A stretch of 64,000 nucleotides of DNA. Origin: Paenibacillus pabuli. Lineage in GTDB: Bacteria; Bacillota; Bacilli; Paenibacillales; Paenibacillaceae. The position numbers and the translations under genes are program-made. Below, one piece after another: positions 8,612-19,300 of the stretch; the first letter of the stretch is position 1, and every line of letters begins with the position of its first letter. Where the stretch lies: the NCBI RefSeq assembly GCF_023101145.1, contig NZ_CP073714.1, positions 1,302,001 to 1,366,000 of the forward strand, written 5' to 3'. The notes beneath the pieces were generated by a model, which searched no databases, had not been told where the DNA came from, and saw nothing but the letters and a program-made list of their open reading frames with translations.

Positions 8612-8668
8612 ATTGGAAACGTTTCAATTAATGTGGAAGCGCTTCATATAAATTGGAAACGTTTCAAT
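8612..8668 (+). promoter_or_regulatory. Twin LacI operators flanking a CcpA cre site
   Basis: ATTGGAAACGTTTCAAT occurs identically at 8612-8628 and 8652-8668, 40 bp apart (about four helical turns). Between them TGGAAGCGCTTCAT (8634-8647) fits the catabolite-response element consensus. The arrangement indicates repression by the local LacI protein, perhaps with cooperative binding or looping, plus carbon catabolite control of the downstream operon. Confidence 0.85.
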
Positions 8669-8705
8669 AACAAATAGTAATTTTACGATGAAAGGGAGTA
8701 TGACG

Positions 8706-9656
8706 GTGATTTCACGAGATTCCGGAGGAGAACAAACCCTGATCAAAGAAAATCGCAAAACTTGGAGTCGAATTAAACGCAACTATGAACTGTACCTGTT
8801 CCTGCTGCCGATCATTCTGGTTTACCTCCTGTTCAAGTACTACCCGATGTACGGAGTACAAATTGCATTTAAGGATTTTTCACCAAGCCAGGGCATTTGG
8901 GGCAGCGAATGGGTGGGGTTCCGGCATTTTATTGATTTTTTCAATTCTTATAACTTCTGGACGATCATGAAAAATACGCTAACACTCAGTTTTCTATCGC
9001 TTGTGTTCAGCTTCCCGGCTCCTATTATTATCGCGATCATGCTGAATCAGATGCTGGGCAAGGGCTACAAAAAATTTATCCAGACCGTCATTTATGCGCC
9101 ACACTTTATTTCTACCGTTGTACTCGTTGGTATGCTCCATGTTTTTTTATCGCCAAACAGCGGAATCGTGAACCTCATCATTTCCTGGTTCGGTGGAGAA
9201 CCGATTCTATTCATGGCTGACGAAGGCTGGTTTCGTCCTTTGTACATTTTGTCAGGGGTATGGCAAGAGACCGGTTTCGCCACCATTATTTACCTGGCTG
9301 CGCTTGCCGGGGTTAATCCCGAATTGCATGAAGCCGCAATTATGGATGGAGCAAGCAAATGGAAGCGTGTATGGTATGTGGACATTCCGTCCATCTTGCC
9401 GACAATTGTCATCCTGCTCATTCTCGCACTCGGGAACGTCATGAGCATCGGGTTCGAGAAAGCATTTCTAATGCAAAGTGACTTGAATTATGCCACCTCC
9501 AATATTATTCCGACCTATGTATATGAATTGGGGATTCAGAAGGCGCAGTACAGCTTTTCTACAGCGGTCGGACTGTTTAACTCCGTCATCAATATCATCC
9601 TGATTGTCACCGTTAACCGAATTGCCAAAAAATTAACCGAAACCAGTTTGTGGTAG
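8706..9656 (+). CDS. Sugar ABC transporter permease (LplB/YtcP type)
   Basis: 316 residues from GTG 8706, chosen because AAAGGGAG (8691-8698) lies seven bases upstream; ATGs at 8688 and 8700 have poor spacing. Six predicted membrane helices and the EAA loop (HEAAIMDGASKWKRVWYVDIP) identify a binding-protein-dependent importer permease. YPMYGVQIAFKDFSP is typical of the LplB/polysaccharide-type subfamily. It pairs with the next gene and the lipoprotein at 10691. No ATPase is encoded in the island, so a shared MsmX-like ATPase elsewhere is expected. The role as fructo-oligosaccharide importer is inferred from context. Confidence 0.85.
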   Translation: MISRDSGGEQTLIKENRKTWSRIKRNYELYLFLLPIILVYLLFKYYPMYGVQIAFKDFSPSQGIWGSEWVGFRHFIDFFNSYNFWTIMKNTLTLSFLSLVFSFPAPIIIAIMLNQMLGKGYKKFIQTVIYAPHFISTVVLVGMLHVFLSPNSGIVNLIISWFGGEPILFMADEGWFRPLYILSGVWQETGFATIIYLAALAGVNPELHEAAIMDGASKWKRVWYVDIPSILPTIVILLILALGNVMSIGFEKAFLMQSDLNYATSNIIPTYVYELGIQKAQYSFSTAVGLFNSVINIILIVTVNRIAKKLTETSLW

Positions 9657-9668
9657 GGGGGATTGACT

Positions 9669-10565
9669 TTGAACCAATTTTTGAAGAGAAAAAGCAGAGG
9701 AGACGCATGGTTTGACGCTATCAACTATTTCTTCTTGACCGTCGTTATGCTGCTTGTATTATTTCCGCTGTATTTTGTGCTGATTGCTTCATTCAGTGAT
9801 CCCAATCTAATTTATTCAGGGGAAGTATGGTTATTACCAAAGGGATTCACGCTCGACGGCTATGCACGAATATTCAATGACTCCTCCATATGGATCGGGT
9901 ATGCGAACTCCATATTATACGCTGGCGTAGGAACCTTGATCGGAGTAGCGGTTACCGTATTTGCAGCTTATCCGTTAGCACGGAAGGATCTGGTTGGAAG
10001 GTCGGTCATCATGTGGTTTTTACTGATCACCATGTTTTTTAGCGGCGGGTTGATTCCGACGTATTTGTTAATCAAGGATCTTCACATGCTGAATACGATC
10101 TGGGCGCTTGTAATCCCGGGTGCCGGTGGCATAATGAACGTCATTATCGTAAGGACCTTCTTTCAGTCCTCCATCCCGGATGAAATGAGGGAAGCAGCGT
10201 CGATCGACGGATGTTCAAACACCAGATTTTTCTGGAGTATTGTGTTGCCTTTATCCAAGTCCATTTTAGCTGTCATGGTGCTGTATCACGTCGTCGGCTT
10301 CTGGAATGGTTTCTTTGACGCTTTGATCTATTTGAACGACGAAAGCAAATATCCGCTACAACTGGTGCTTCGCAATATTCTCGTCCAGAACCAAGTAAAC
10401 TCCGGCATGATGGTGGATGTCGAATCCTATGCAGCGAAGATGCGCGTAACGGAACTGATTAAATATGGAGTCATCATGGTATCCAGTCTGCCGCTGCTGA
10501 TTTTGTATCCTTTCCTGCAAAAGTACTTTGTCAAAGGCGTAATGATCGGCTCGATCAAGGGATGA
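9669..10565 (+). CDS. Sugar ABC transporter permease (LplC/YtcP type)
   Basis: 298 residues. TTG 9669 is preferred because the GGGGGG ribosome-binding site (9655-9661) is seven bases upstream; TTG 9663 would be too close. Membrane helices run throughout. The EAA loop (MREAASIDGCSNTRFFWSIVLP) is present and the protein ends with the typical FVKGVMIGSIKG. It is the second permease of the left-arm importer, following the first by only a few bases and so probably translated from the same mRNA. Confidence 0.85.
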   Translation: MNQFLKRKSRGDAWFDAINYFFLTVVMLLVLFPLYFVLIASFSDPNLIYSGEVWLLPKGFTLDGYARIFNDSSIWIGYANSILYAGVGTLIGVAVTVFAAYPLARKDLVGRSVIMWFLLITMFFSGGLIPTYLLIKDLHMLNTIWALVIPGAGGIMNVIIVRTFFQSSIPDEMREAASIDGCSNTRFFWSIVLPLSKSILAVMVLYHVVGFWNGFFDALIYLNDESKYPLQLVLRNILVQNQVNSGMMVDVESYAAKMRVTELIKYGVIMVSSLPLLILYPFLQKYFVKGVMIGSIKG

Positions 10566-10690
10566 TGTTGTCATGGTACTTGAAAGGGGGGATGTGCAGC
10601 AGAATCGATATATCTGCATTCAGACCACTATAGAGTAAGACCAGGTAAGATATTCAACTTGCGGAATGATCTTGAGGGAGGTTATGCACG

Positions 10691-12301
10691 ATGAAATCTG
10701 TATTCAAAAGAGCGGGAATTCTTATGATGGCTGGTGCTTTTGCGCTGAGTGGATGTTCAGGAGACTCCAAGAATCAGGCGGAAAATTCCGCTGCGAGTTT
10801 TAACAAAACGGGTCTTCCGATTGTGAATGAACCGGTATCGTTAAAGATGGTATCCCCGAAAGCTGCTTTGGCACCGGAGTATTCTCAAATGGAAATTTTC
10901 AAGAAGCTGGAAGAGCAAACCAACGTTAAGATCGAGTGGGAGAACATTCCGGATACCGACTTTACCGAGAAGAAAAATTTGTTGCTGGCCAGCGGAGATT
11001 TGCCTGACGCTTTTTATGGTGCCGGATTCTCGGATTACGAGCTGGTTAATTACGGCACAGACGGAACGATCCTTCCGCTGGAGAATTTAATCGATCAATA
11101 TGCGCCTAACTTGAAAGCGCTTTTAGAACGCAGGCCTGACATCAGATCCTCGATCACGGCACCGGATGGGCATATTTACGGACTGCCTTCTTGGGAAGAG
11201 AACAATCTTGGAACAAACCCCTTCTTTCACGTTATCAATAAAAAATGGCTCGACAAGCTGGGGCTGAAAATGCCGCAGACACTGGATGAATATACGGAAG
11301 CATTAGTGGCCTTTAAAACACAGGATCCAAACGGTAACGGCAAGGCTGACGAAATTCCGCTGAGCTTTATGCATATGCAGTGGTGTATGGACATTGCTGG
11401 GATATTCGGAGCATTCGGACTTCCGGATAACATGGAACATCGGGTCGTCCGCGACGGAAAAGTGATCTTTACTGCTACGCAGCCTGAATATAAGGAAGCG
11501 TTGAAATATTTTAATGAAAAATGGTATAAGCAGGGCTTGATTGATCCTGAATCGTTCACCCAGGACGCTGCTCAGTATCTGGCCAAAGGGAAAACAACAG
11601 TCGAAACGCTCGGCTCCTATATCTGGTGGGAAGTCGATGAGGTGGTCGGAACGGAGCGAAGCGAAGATTATGCTTTGCTGTCCCCGCTCAAAGGACCGGA
11701 CGGGGATCAATCGATCGGTCGGGGCAACGGTGGCGGCCCAGGACGCGGTGCTTTCGTGATTACTAAAGAGAACCAGAATCCGGAAATCACAATGCGTTGG
11801 ATCGACCAACAGTATGAACCGTACATGGCTGCTCAAATCCACTGGGGTCCGCTGGATGTCGTATTTAAGAAGGACGAAAATGGGAAATTGGTGAACCTGC
11901 CGATTCCTGAGGGCACTTCCGCGGGTGAATTCCGTCAAAAAGTGGCTCCAGGCGCAGGCGGCCCTGGCGTCATTACCATCGAAGATTTGGGAAAAGTAGT
12001 TGATCTGGAGCCTAGAGCCCAGCAGCGCGTTAAAGACTTGGAGAAATATTACGATCCCTATATGGAAGAGGAAAACTACCCGAGTATCTTCTTTGAGCCG
12101 GAGGAGCTGGACAAAATCAATCGAATCGAGCCCGAATTGATTAAATATGTAAATACCCAGCGAGGAAAATTCATTGTTGATGGCGGCGTGGATGAGCAGT
12201 GGGACAGCTATGTGAAGAACCTGGATAAGATGGGATTGAACGAATTGATGGAGATCTATCAAAAGGGGCTGGATCGTTATAACGCAAGTTTAAACAAATA
12301 A
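10691..12301 (+). CDS. Sugar-binding lipoprotein of the left-arm ABC importer
   Basis: 536 residues. Lipoprotein signal with lipobox ALSGC at residues ~18-22, so it is anchored to the outer face of the membrane. The length and the NKKWLDKLGLKMPQTLDEY block are those of the LplA-like extracellular solute-binding proteins that serve LplB/YtcP permeases and usually take oligosaccharides. GAGGGAGG (10674-10681) lies nine bases before the ATG. The ~125-base space before it contains a small GCAGA/TCTGC hairpin (about 10596-10616). Specificity for fructosides is inferred from the GH32/GH172 genes downstream. Confidence 0.85.
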   Translation: MKSVFKRAGILMMAGAFALSGCSGDSKNQAENSAASFNKTGLPIVNEPVSLKMVSPKAALAPEYSQMEIFKKLEEQTNVKIEWENIPDTDFTEKKNLLLASGDLPDAFYGAGFSDYELVNYGTDGTILPLENLIDQYAPNLKALLERRPDIRSSITAPDGHIYGLPSWEENNLGTNPFFHVINKKWLDKLGLKMPQTLDEYTEALVAFKTQDPNGNGKADEIPLSFMHMQWCMDIAGIFGAFGLPDNMEHRVVRDGKVIFTATQPEYKEALKYFNEKWYKQGLIDPESFTQDAAQYLAKGKTTVETLGSYIWWEVDEVVGTERSEDYALLSPLKGPDGDQSIGRGNGGGPGRGAFVITKENQNPEITMRWIDQQYEPYMAAQIHWGPLDVVFKKDENGKLVNLPIPEGTSAGEFRQKVAPGAGGPGVITIEDLGKVVDLEPRAQQRVKDLEKYYDPYMEEENYPSIFFEPEELDKINRIEPELIKYVNTQRGKFIVDGGVDEQWDSYVKNLDKMGLNELMEIYQKGLDRYNASLNK

Positions 12302-12355
12302 TTAATCAAATCGATGATCATGGAATTAACAAGACGGGAAGGGGCTCTTCAATCT

Positions 12356-13909
12356 ATGCCAAAGACTGAGGAAATAAATAAGATAATGGAGTCAAATAAA
12401 CAGCTTATGGATGAGAGATATAGACCGGGATATCATTTTTCGCCTCCATCCCATTGGATGAACGATCCGAACGGATTAGTCTATTATGAGGGAGAATATC
12501 ATTTGTTTTATCAACATCATCCCTATAGTAATAAATGGGGGCCGATGCACTGGGGCCATGCCGTAAGCCATGATCTGATTCATTGGCAGCATGAACCTAT
12601 CGCTCTGTTCCCTGACGAACATGGAGCCATTTTTTCTGGTTGCTGTGTGGTTGACTTTAATAACAGCAGTGGACTGTTCGCGGGCTCTCATGGATTGATT
12701 GCGATCTTTACCCATGCGGATACTTGTCCAGAGACCGGGCAGCCGCGCCAGCGGCAAAGCTTGGCTTACAGCAGCGATAAAGGCAGAACCTGGCATAAAT
12801 ATGAGGGGAATCCGGTTCTTACCGAAATTGATCTGGTAGACTTCCGGGACCCAAAAGTGTTCTGGCATGCACAAAGTGAGCGGTGGGTTATGACCATTGT
12901 AGCGGGAGATCATGCTCGGTTTTATGGGTCGGAAAATTTGCGTGAATGGACATTAACAGGGGAATTCGGGCAAGAGGAAGGCTCGCATGACGGCGTTTGG
13001 GAATGCCCGGATCTCTTTGAATTGCCAATCGATGACAGTGGACATTCCAAATGGGTACTTATCATTAGCATTGGGGATAACCCTGCCTTTCCGGAAGGAT
13101 CACGCACGCAATATTTTATCGGAGAGTTCGACGGAAATACATTCATCAACGACAATTCGGCTGATCATATCATGTGGTTGGATCACGGTCGGGACAACTA
13201 TGCAGGGGTCACCTGGTCAGATATGCATGAACAAGACGGACGACGTGTGATCATCGGTTGGATGAGCAACTGGAAATATGCCAACGAGACGCCAACCGGA
13301 GACTGGAGAGGCGCAATGACTCTGCCTCGCGCCCTGTCACTGACCAGTCGGGACGAGGGCATCGTGCTAACCCAAATGCCTGTCCGGGAAATAGAACAGC
13401 TGCGGAAAGAGTCGAAAAGCTGGTCTGATGTCACGGTTACGCAGGATGTCCCGTTTATGATAAAGACAAAGGATGATCTACTGGAGATTGAAGCGGACAT
13501 CGATATTCGGACTGCGGGCGAGGTTCATATCAAAATGCAATCGTCCGGGCAGAGTGAAACAATCATCGGCTATGACCCTGTGCGCCAATGGCTATTCATC
13601 GATCGTTTCAAATCGGGCATGACTGACTTTCATCCATCATTTGCATGCCAGCATGGGGTCTTCCTGGTTCCGGAAAATGAGAAAATCAAGCTGCATATCT
13701 GGCTGGATCGCAATGCGGTTGAAGTTTATGCGAATCAGGGCCTGGTTGTACTGACGGATCAAATTTTCCCGGATGCAACGATGAATAGGATTTCAATAGG
13801 AACGAATTCAGGGCAGGTTGTATTGAGTTCGCTTCATATCCATGCTCTTCAGTCCATTCATATCCCCAATGGCACCACAGCGCAGACATTAGGGGGGGAT
13901 GAAGCGTGA
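12356..13909 (+). CDS. Cytoplasmic GH32 beta-fructosidase (canonical active site)
   Basis: 517 residues from ATG 12356, with GGAAGGGG about 11 bases upstream; ATGs at 12314/12320 lack a ribosome-binding site. No signal peptide. All three GH32 catalytic blocks are intact: WMNDPNG (nucleophile Asp), FRDPKVF (transition-state Asp) and WECPDLF (acid/base Glu), followed by the C-terminal beta-sandwich (LHIWLDRNAVEVYANQG). It should remove terminal beta-linked fructose from sucrose, inulin- or levan-type oligosaccharides after uptake. It follows the transporter genes and is coupled to the next gene by a GTGA overlap. Confidence 0.88.
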   Translation: MPKTEEINKIMESNKQLMDERYRPGYHFSPPSHWMNDPNGLVYYEGEYHLFYQHHPYSNKWGPMHWGHAVSHDLIHWQHEPIALFPDEHGAIFSGCCVVDFNNSSGLFAGSHGLIAIFTHADTCPETGQPRQRQSLAYSSDKGRTWHKYEGNPVLTEIDLVDFRDPKVFWHAQSERWVMTIVAGDHARFYGSENLREWTLTGEFGQEEGSHDGVWECPDLFELPIDDSGHSKWVLIISIGDNPAFPEGSRTQYFIGEFDGNTFINDNSADHIMWLDHGRDNYAGVTWSDMHEQDGRRVIIGWMSNWKYANETPTGDWRGAMTLPRALSLTSRDEGIVLTQMPVREIEQLRKESKSWSDVTVTQDVPFMIKTKDDLLEIEADIDIRTAGEVHIKMQSSGQSETIIGYDPVRQWLFIDRFKSGMTDFHPSFACQHGVFLVPENEKIKLHIWLDRNAVEVYANQGLVVLTDQIFPDATMNRISIGTNSGQVVLSSLHIHALQSIHIPNGTTAQTLGGDEA

Positions 13910-16185
13910 GTCAAACATTAGACAGTCAGCGGCTGATGATGTATTGGGCCTTTGATGAGGGAAGCGGAGCCAGCGCTGTGGAGAGCATATCTCAAGTACA
14001 GGATGATATTCAGTACGTATTTAATCAAGCCGAGTTTACGGAATCCTGCGATCCGCAGTGGAGACAGGGAGTTATGGGGGGCGGGCTCCTCTTCGATGGT
14101 TACTCGACTTATATTGCCCATTCGGTCAATGAGGGAGAACCGAACGGCAAGCAAAAGTATCGATCAGCGCTAAGTATTGGAGTATGGGTAGCACCGCGCT
14201 CTTATGAATGGGGCTCTGAAGGCAAGTTGTCTGCCATTGTGAACCACCACAACATGGATCGTAAGCAGGGGTATCTGCTTGGGATGTACCGTCATGGCTC
14301 CTGGTCCTTTCAAGTCGGGCTGGAAGGAGGGGACTGGAAGGAAGTTTGGTCGCCGGACGGTCATGAACTGCCCAAGAATGAATGGTCTTACGTGAATGCA
14401 GTATTCGATGGGACCCAAGGAGAAATGAAGCTGTATTTAAACGGCAGGGAAATCGCTTCGGCTGATCTGCCCCCCGGTTCTCGCCTGGCCGAGGCGGTGG
14501 ACACGGAGTTGCTCATTGGCAAAAACAATCACAGCAGCCTGCTGGCGGAAGTATTCAGCCTTCACATGTTTAGCGGTATCCTCGATGAACTCAAGGTTTA
14601 TAATCGGGCCCTGAGCGAGGAAGAGGTGGTCGCTTCCTATCGGCACGTGTTGGATACCGCCTATGGAGGAGCCCATCCGCCATTAACGTATGATGAGATC
14701 AAGCTGGATCGGACGCCACTGCTGCCGGATCGGCATAGACCCCAGTATCATGTCAGCCCACCAGCTCATTGGATGAACGAGCCCCATGCGCCGATCTATT
14801 TTGACGGGCAGTATCATTTATTCTATCAGCATAACCCCCTAGGGCCGTTTTTTCATCAGATCCATTGGGGACATTGGGTAAGTAAGGATCTGGTGCATTG
14901 GCGTGATCTTCCTGTGGCATTAGCCCCTGAAAATGATCAGCTCGCACCGGACGGAATCTGGTCGGGAAGCGCGACATATGATGCAGACGGCCTGCCTGTC
15001 TTATTCTTTACGGCGGGCAATGACAGTGCTTCGCCCAATCAGAGCGTGGCGCTTGCCCGAAGCACCTATTCCCGGGATGGAGATCCGGATTTGATTCACT
15101 GGGTCAAACACGCGGAGCCGTTGATCGTGCAGAAGAAGGGCATGGGTGTATTCGGAGATTTCCGGGATCCGTTCGTGTGGAAGGACGATGACGAATGGTT
15201 TGCCTTGGTCGGCTCCGGGATCGAAGGCGAAGGTGGAGCAGCGCTCGCATTTGCATCACAGGATATGCTGAATTGGACGTACAAAGGGTCATTCTTTAAA
15301 GCTGATATCCAGAAGTTTCCTTATCTTGGACCCATCTGGGAGCTTCCTGTGCTTCTTCCCCTTGGCAGCGACAAGCAGGGAGTGAACAAGCATCTTCTAT
15401 TGGTGAGTCCAGTGGGACAGGGAGCGGATGTCGAGGTATTCTATTGGACAGGGAAGCTTGATAAACAAAATCTATCATTCATTCCCGATCAAGAGGAGCC
15501 GCAATTGATTGACGTCGGTGATTTCCATTTTACCGGTCCGAGCGGAATGGTTGATCCGAAGACAGGCCGAAAAATTGTGTTTACGATAGCGCAAGGTGAC
15601 CGAACGTCCGAGCTGGAATATCAATCGGGCTGGGCTCATAATGGCGGCTTGCCGTTAAGCGTGTATTTGAGGGATGACGGACGGCTGGGAATTGAGCCGA
15701 TTGAAGAGCTCCAATCCTTGCGTGGTGCCAAGCGGTTATCGCTCCGGGACAAATCATTGGCTGAGGTTAATATGCTGCTGGGGGATGTACAAGGAGACAT
15801 GCTTGAGATTCAACTGGAGATGGAGCCTGACAGTGCCAAACAACTTGGCATCAAGGTCCGGTGTACGCCGGATAACGAAGAAGAAACCCTGCTGTATTAT
15901 GATTGGAACCAATCGATGCTCTTGGTTGATCGAACGAAAACGACGCTTCATCCGGGAGAAAAGTGCCGAGGGATCCAAGGCGGTAAGCTGGAACTGCTAG
16001 GGGAGAATTTAAAGCTTCATATTTATTTGGACCGCTCCATGGTCGAAGCCTATGCAAACGGATTGAAAAGTCTGACGACCCGGGTGTATCCAAGCCGTAA
16101 AGATGCTTTGGGGCTTGAGATCTGGGGAGATGGGGGATTGTTGGTTAAATCGATCGATATATGGGAGATGAAATCCATTTGGTAA
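13906..16185 (+). CDS. Cytoplasmic LamG + GH32 enzyme with variant first block (WMNEPH)
   Basis: 759 residues. The GTG start at 13906 overlaps the previous stop (GTGA), implying translational coupling. Residues ~15-240 form a LamG/concanavalin-like module (GGGLLFDGYSTYIAHSV, YNRALSEEEV). Residues ~275-759 form a GH32 catalytic unit with WMNEPHAPIYFDGQYHLFYQ, FRDPFVW and IWELPVLLPL. The first block carries Glu where canonical GH32 enzymes have the nucleophilic Asp (WMNDPNG). The core closely resembles the GH32 part of the secreted enzyme at 16388, so this looks like its intracellular counterpart without signal peptide or binding modules. It could be a fructanotransferase or a hydrolase of cyclic/anhydro fructosides; activity is not decided by sequence. 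Confidence 0.82.
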   Translation: MSQTLDSQRLMMYWAFDEGSGASAVESISQVQDDIQYVFNQAEFTESCDPQWRQGVMGGGLLFDGYSTYIAHSVNEGEPNGKQKYRSALSIGVWVAPRSYEWGSEGKLSAIVNHHNMDRKQGYLLGMYRHGSWSFQVGLEGGDWKEVWSPDGHELPKNEWSYVNAVFDGTQGEMKLYLNGREIASADLPPGSRLAEAVDTELLIGKNNHSSLLAEVFSLHMFSGILDELKVYNRALSEEEVVASYRHVLDTAYGGAHPPLTYDEIKLDRTPLLPDRHRPQYHVSPPAHWMNEPHAPIYFDGQYHLFYQHNPLGPFFHQIHWGHWVSKDLVHWRDLPVALAPENDQLAPDGIWSGSATYDADGLPVLFFTAGNDSASPNQSVALARSTYSRDGDPDLIHWVKHAEPLIVQKKGMGVFGDFRDPFVWKDDDEWFALVGSGIEGEGGAALAFASQDMLNWTYKGSFFKADIQKFPYLGPIWELPVLLPLGSDKQGVNKHLLLVSPVGQGADVEVFYWTGKLDKQNLSFIPDQEEPQLIDVGDFHFTGPSGMVDPKTGRKIVFTIAQGDRTSELEYQSGWAHNGGLPLSVYLRDDGRLGIEPIEELQSLRGAKRLSLRDKSLAEVNMLLGDVQGDMLEIQLEMEPDSAKQLGIKVRCTPDNEEETLLYYDWNQSMLLVDRTKTTLHPGEKCRGIQGGKLELLGENLKLHIYLDRSMVEAYANGLKSLTTRVYPSRKDALGLEIWGDGGLLVKSIDIWEMKSIW

Positions 16186-16188
16186 AAA

Positions 16189-16204
16189 GAGCGCTTAGGC
16201 GCTC
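16189..16204 (+). terminator. Short hairpin after the LamG-GH32 gene
   Basis: GAGCGC pairs with GCGCTC over a four-base loop, four bases after the stop. No T-run follows, so it may be an mRNA-stabilising or weak attenuating hairpin rather than a full terminator. Confidence 0.35.
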
Positions 16205-16257
16205 CTTACACCCTTTGGATAAAGGGACCAAAGATCAAAAATTTGTACTCTGTAGTT

Positions 16258-16271
16258 TGGAAGCGCTTCAT
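16258..16271 (+). promoter_or_regulatory. CcpA cre site upstream of the secreted fructanotransferase-like gene
   Basis: TGGAAGCGCTTCAT is identical to the cre core at 8634-8647. It lies about 120 bases before the gene at 16388, in a 200-base gap, suggesting a separate catabolite-repressed promoter for the secreted enzyme and the genes after it. Confidence 0.7.
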
Positions 16272-16387
16272 ATATACGTTTATCTTTTCTCTCCTTCCTT
16301 CATGACTATTCATCCTTGTTACAGGGAGAGCATGTCGAAATGCGGTATCGATGTTTGCTGAATATGAAACATGGAGGAGGATCTTGA

Positions 16388-19300
16388 ATGAGGAAAGTAA
16401 TAACAAGGGAAACCTTGATCTCAAGAATGGTCATATGGGTATTGCTTCTCCAGCTTGTTGCTCCAGGAATATCGGCTGCAGCCGATATTCCTGAAGTGGA
16501 TGCTCGGGAGGCGTTAACCCCTAAGGCTGACGAGGGGTTATCAGTTACGGATACAGTCTATCAAATCCAGAATCCAAGCTTCGAAACCGGGGATATGTCA
16601 GGCTGGACGGTTGTAAGAGGCCAAGCGTTTGGCCAGGACAGCGTATCAGACGAAACCACTTGGTGGGCGGAACAAATTCCGTACAATCAGGAAGGTACTT
16701 ATCATTTAAATGGCTGGAAGCATGACGAGGCTGCAACCGGCGTTCTCCGTTCCAGCACCTTCGAGCTGGGTGGCAGCGGCTGGATCAGCTTCAAGCTTGG
16801 CGGTGCCAAAAATCCAAACAAGGCATATGTAAATATCGTAGAAGCCGAGACGGGGCAAGTCATTGCCCGGTATGGCAATAGCGCCTTCGCTGACGTTGGC
16901 TTCCCAAATCCCGAGGAGGGCTTGAGGCTTGCCAATATGGAGCAATATAAGGCGGATCTTTCCGAATATTTGGGCAAAAAGCTGTATGTGGAGATCGTTG
17001 ACAATGCAACCTCAGATTGGGGCGTGATCTTTGCGGACGCCTTCTTCATGTACCATAATGCCGAGCCGGCCGGAGGAATTGCCGCCACGGATATCAAGCC
17101 GGATTTCAAACGCTATCAAATCGAAAATCCCGGCTTTGAAACAGGGAATTTAACAGGCTGGACGATTGTAGAAGGCGAGGCGTTTGGTCCGAACAGCGTG
17201 TCGGACGAAACAACCTATTGGGTTGAAGAAATCCCGTATAACCAGGAAGGCACTTATCATTTAAACGGATTGAAGTATAACGAGGCTGCGACAGGTAAGC
17301 TTCGTTCAAGCACCTTCGAGCTGGGCGGAACAGGCTGGATTACCTTCAGATTGGGCGGAGGCAAGCATACGGATCAAGTGTATGTGAGCGTCATCGATGC
17401 GGACACAGGTGAACTGATTGCCAGGTACGGTAACACCGAATTTAACGAGTCGGGGTTCCCGGATCCGGCACAGGGCCTGAGGCTCGCGAATATGGAGCAA
17501 TATAAAGCCGATCTCTCCAAGTATATCGGCAAGAAGCTGTATATGGAGATCGTTGATAATGGGCACTCGGATTGGGGAGTAATCTTTGCGGACGCCTTCA
17601 ACACCTTCAATGAACTCGTACCGGAAGAAGGAGTTATGGCAGATAACATTATGCCGACTGAAATCCAGAATCCCAGCTTTGAAACCGGAAATTTAGAGAA
17701 CTGGACCGTTGAAGGCAATGCTTTTCAAGTGAACAATGAAGCTCAAGCGGGTAAAGAAGGCAACTATTTTGCCAAATCCTCCTTGGAAGGACAGGGCTCG
17801 ATTATCTCTAGCACCTTTACGCTTCAGGGTACCGGTACTATTAACTTCACTGTTTTGGACATCGTCAATCCGCAGCATGCCTACGTCGCATTATACGATG
17901 CCAGTACTGACACGTTGCTTGAGAAGACCGGGGATGTCAGTACGAATGAGAAGATTTCCTGGAAAATGCAGCAATACTATAACAAGCGGCTTTATATCAA
18001 GGTTATCGATCAATCCAATCAAGCTCGTATTTCCGTTGATGCTTTTCAAGCTCATGGTACGGGTACCATTTTTCACATGAGTCTTGATGAAGACGCAGGA
18101 AAAAAGGCGCTTGAGAAAGTAAGCAATATAGAACACGATGTGAACTATGTATTTAACAACGCCAGATACATGGACTCCAAGGAACCGAGATGGACTCCGC
18201 GCGGAGTAAAAGGCGGCGCCCTGCTGTTCGATGGATACTCAAATAATATCGAGGTCAATGCAAACAATGCCGTACCTGTAAGTGACGCGTTAACGCTTGA
18301 AACTTGGGTCGCGCCGCGCAGCTACGAATGGGGAGATGGAAACAAGCTGTCTGCAATCGTGAACCAGTCCGACCAGGATAAGGCGGAAGGCTTCGCGCTT
18401 GGCATGTACCGGCACGGTACATGGTCCATGCAGGTCGGGATTGGCGGCCAGTGGATTCAGGTATGGGTAAAAGATCATCCACTCGAAAAGTACAAATGGA
18501 ATTATGTGGCGGCTACGTTCGACAAAAAGGATGGAATGATCAAGTTGTACCTGAACGGTGAGGAAGTGGCTTCCCAAGCGACCCCTATCAACGTTCCGAT
18601 CACACCCTCTACCGAAAACCTGATCATTGGTAAACATAATAAACCGGTAGAGTTGGCGGGGTTGTTCTCTTACAATATGTTCTCTGGACTCATTGATGAA
18701 GTGAAGCTGCAAAACAAAGTCCTCACTGATCAGGAGATCCTTGCTGAGTATGAGAATGTGAAGTCGCTTCACGGCGGTTCGGTCCCGGAAATTCCGAATG
18801 GCGATATTGATGAGGATCCAAGTGTGTTTGATGGCGATCAGCATCGTCCTCAGTACCATGCGATGCCTCCACAAAACTGGATGAATGAAGCGCATGCGCC
18901 GATTTATTATAACGGCAAATACCATTTGTTTTATCAGCATAACCCGCAAGGTCCATACTGGCATCAAATCCATTGGGGACATTGGGTGAGTGACGATATG
19001 GTACATTGGGAAAATGTGAGGCCTGCTCTTGCGCCCGAAGCGGGCACCCTTGATCCGGACGGCGCATGGTCAGGCAGTGCAGCGTATGATCGAGACGGCA
19101 ATCCTGTTCTGTTCTATACTGCCGGCAATGACTCCCTGTCGCCGAATCAAAGAACAGGGCTGGCGACTCCGACAGATTTGTCCGATCCCAATCTGGAACA
19201 ATGGGTGAAATATCCTGATCCGGTGACGGAGCAGAACGGGAACGGCATCCATAACGAGTTCCGCGATCCGTTTGTCTGGTATGACGAAGAGGTGGATAAG

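Noticed and set aside
10570..10640. Tiny 21-codon frame after the second left-arm permease
   Set aside because: No supporting signals; more likely leader sequence with a small hairpin.
11303..12262. 319-codon open frame on the minus strand across the binding-protein gene
   Set aside because: Opposes a well-supported lipoprotein gene and has no start signals or recognisable features.
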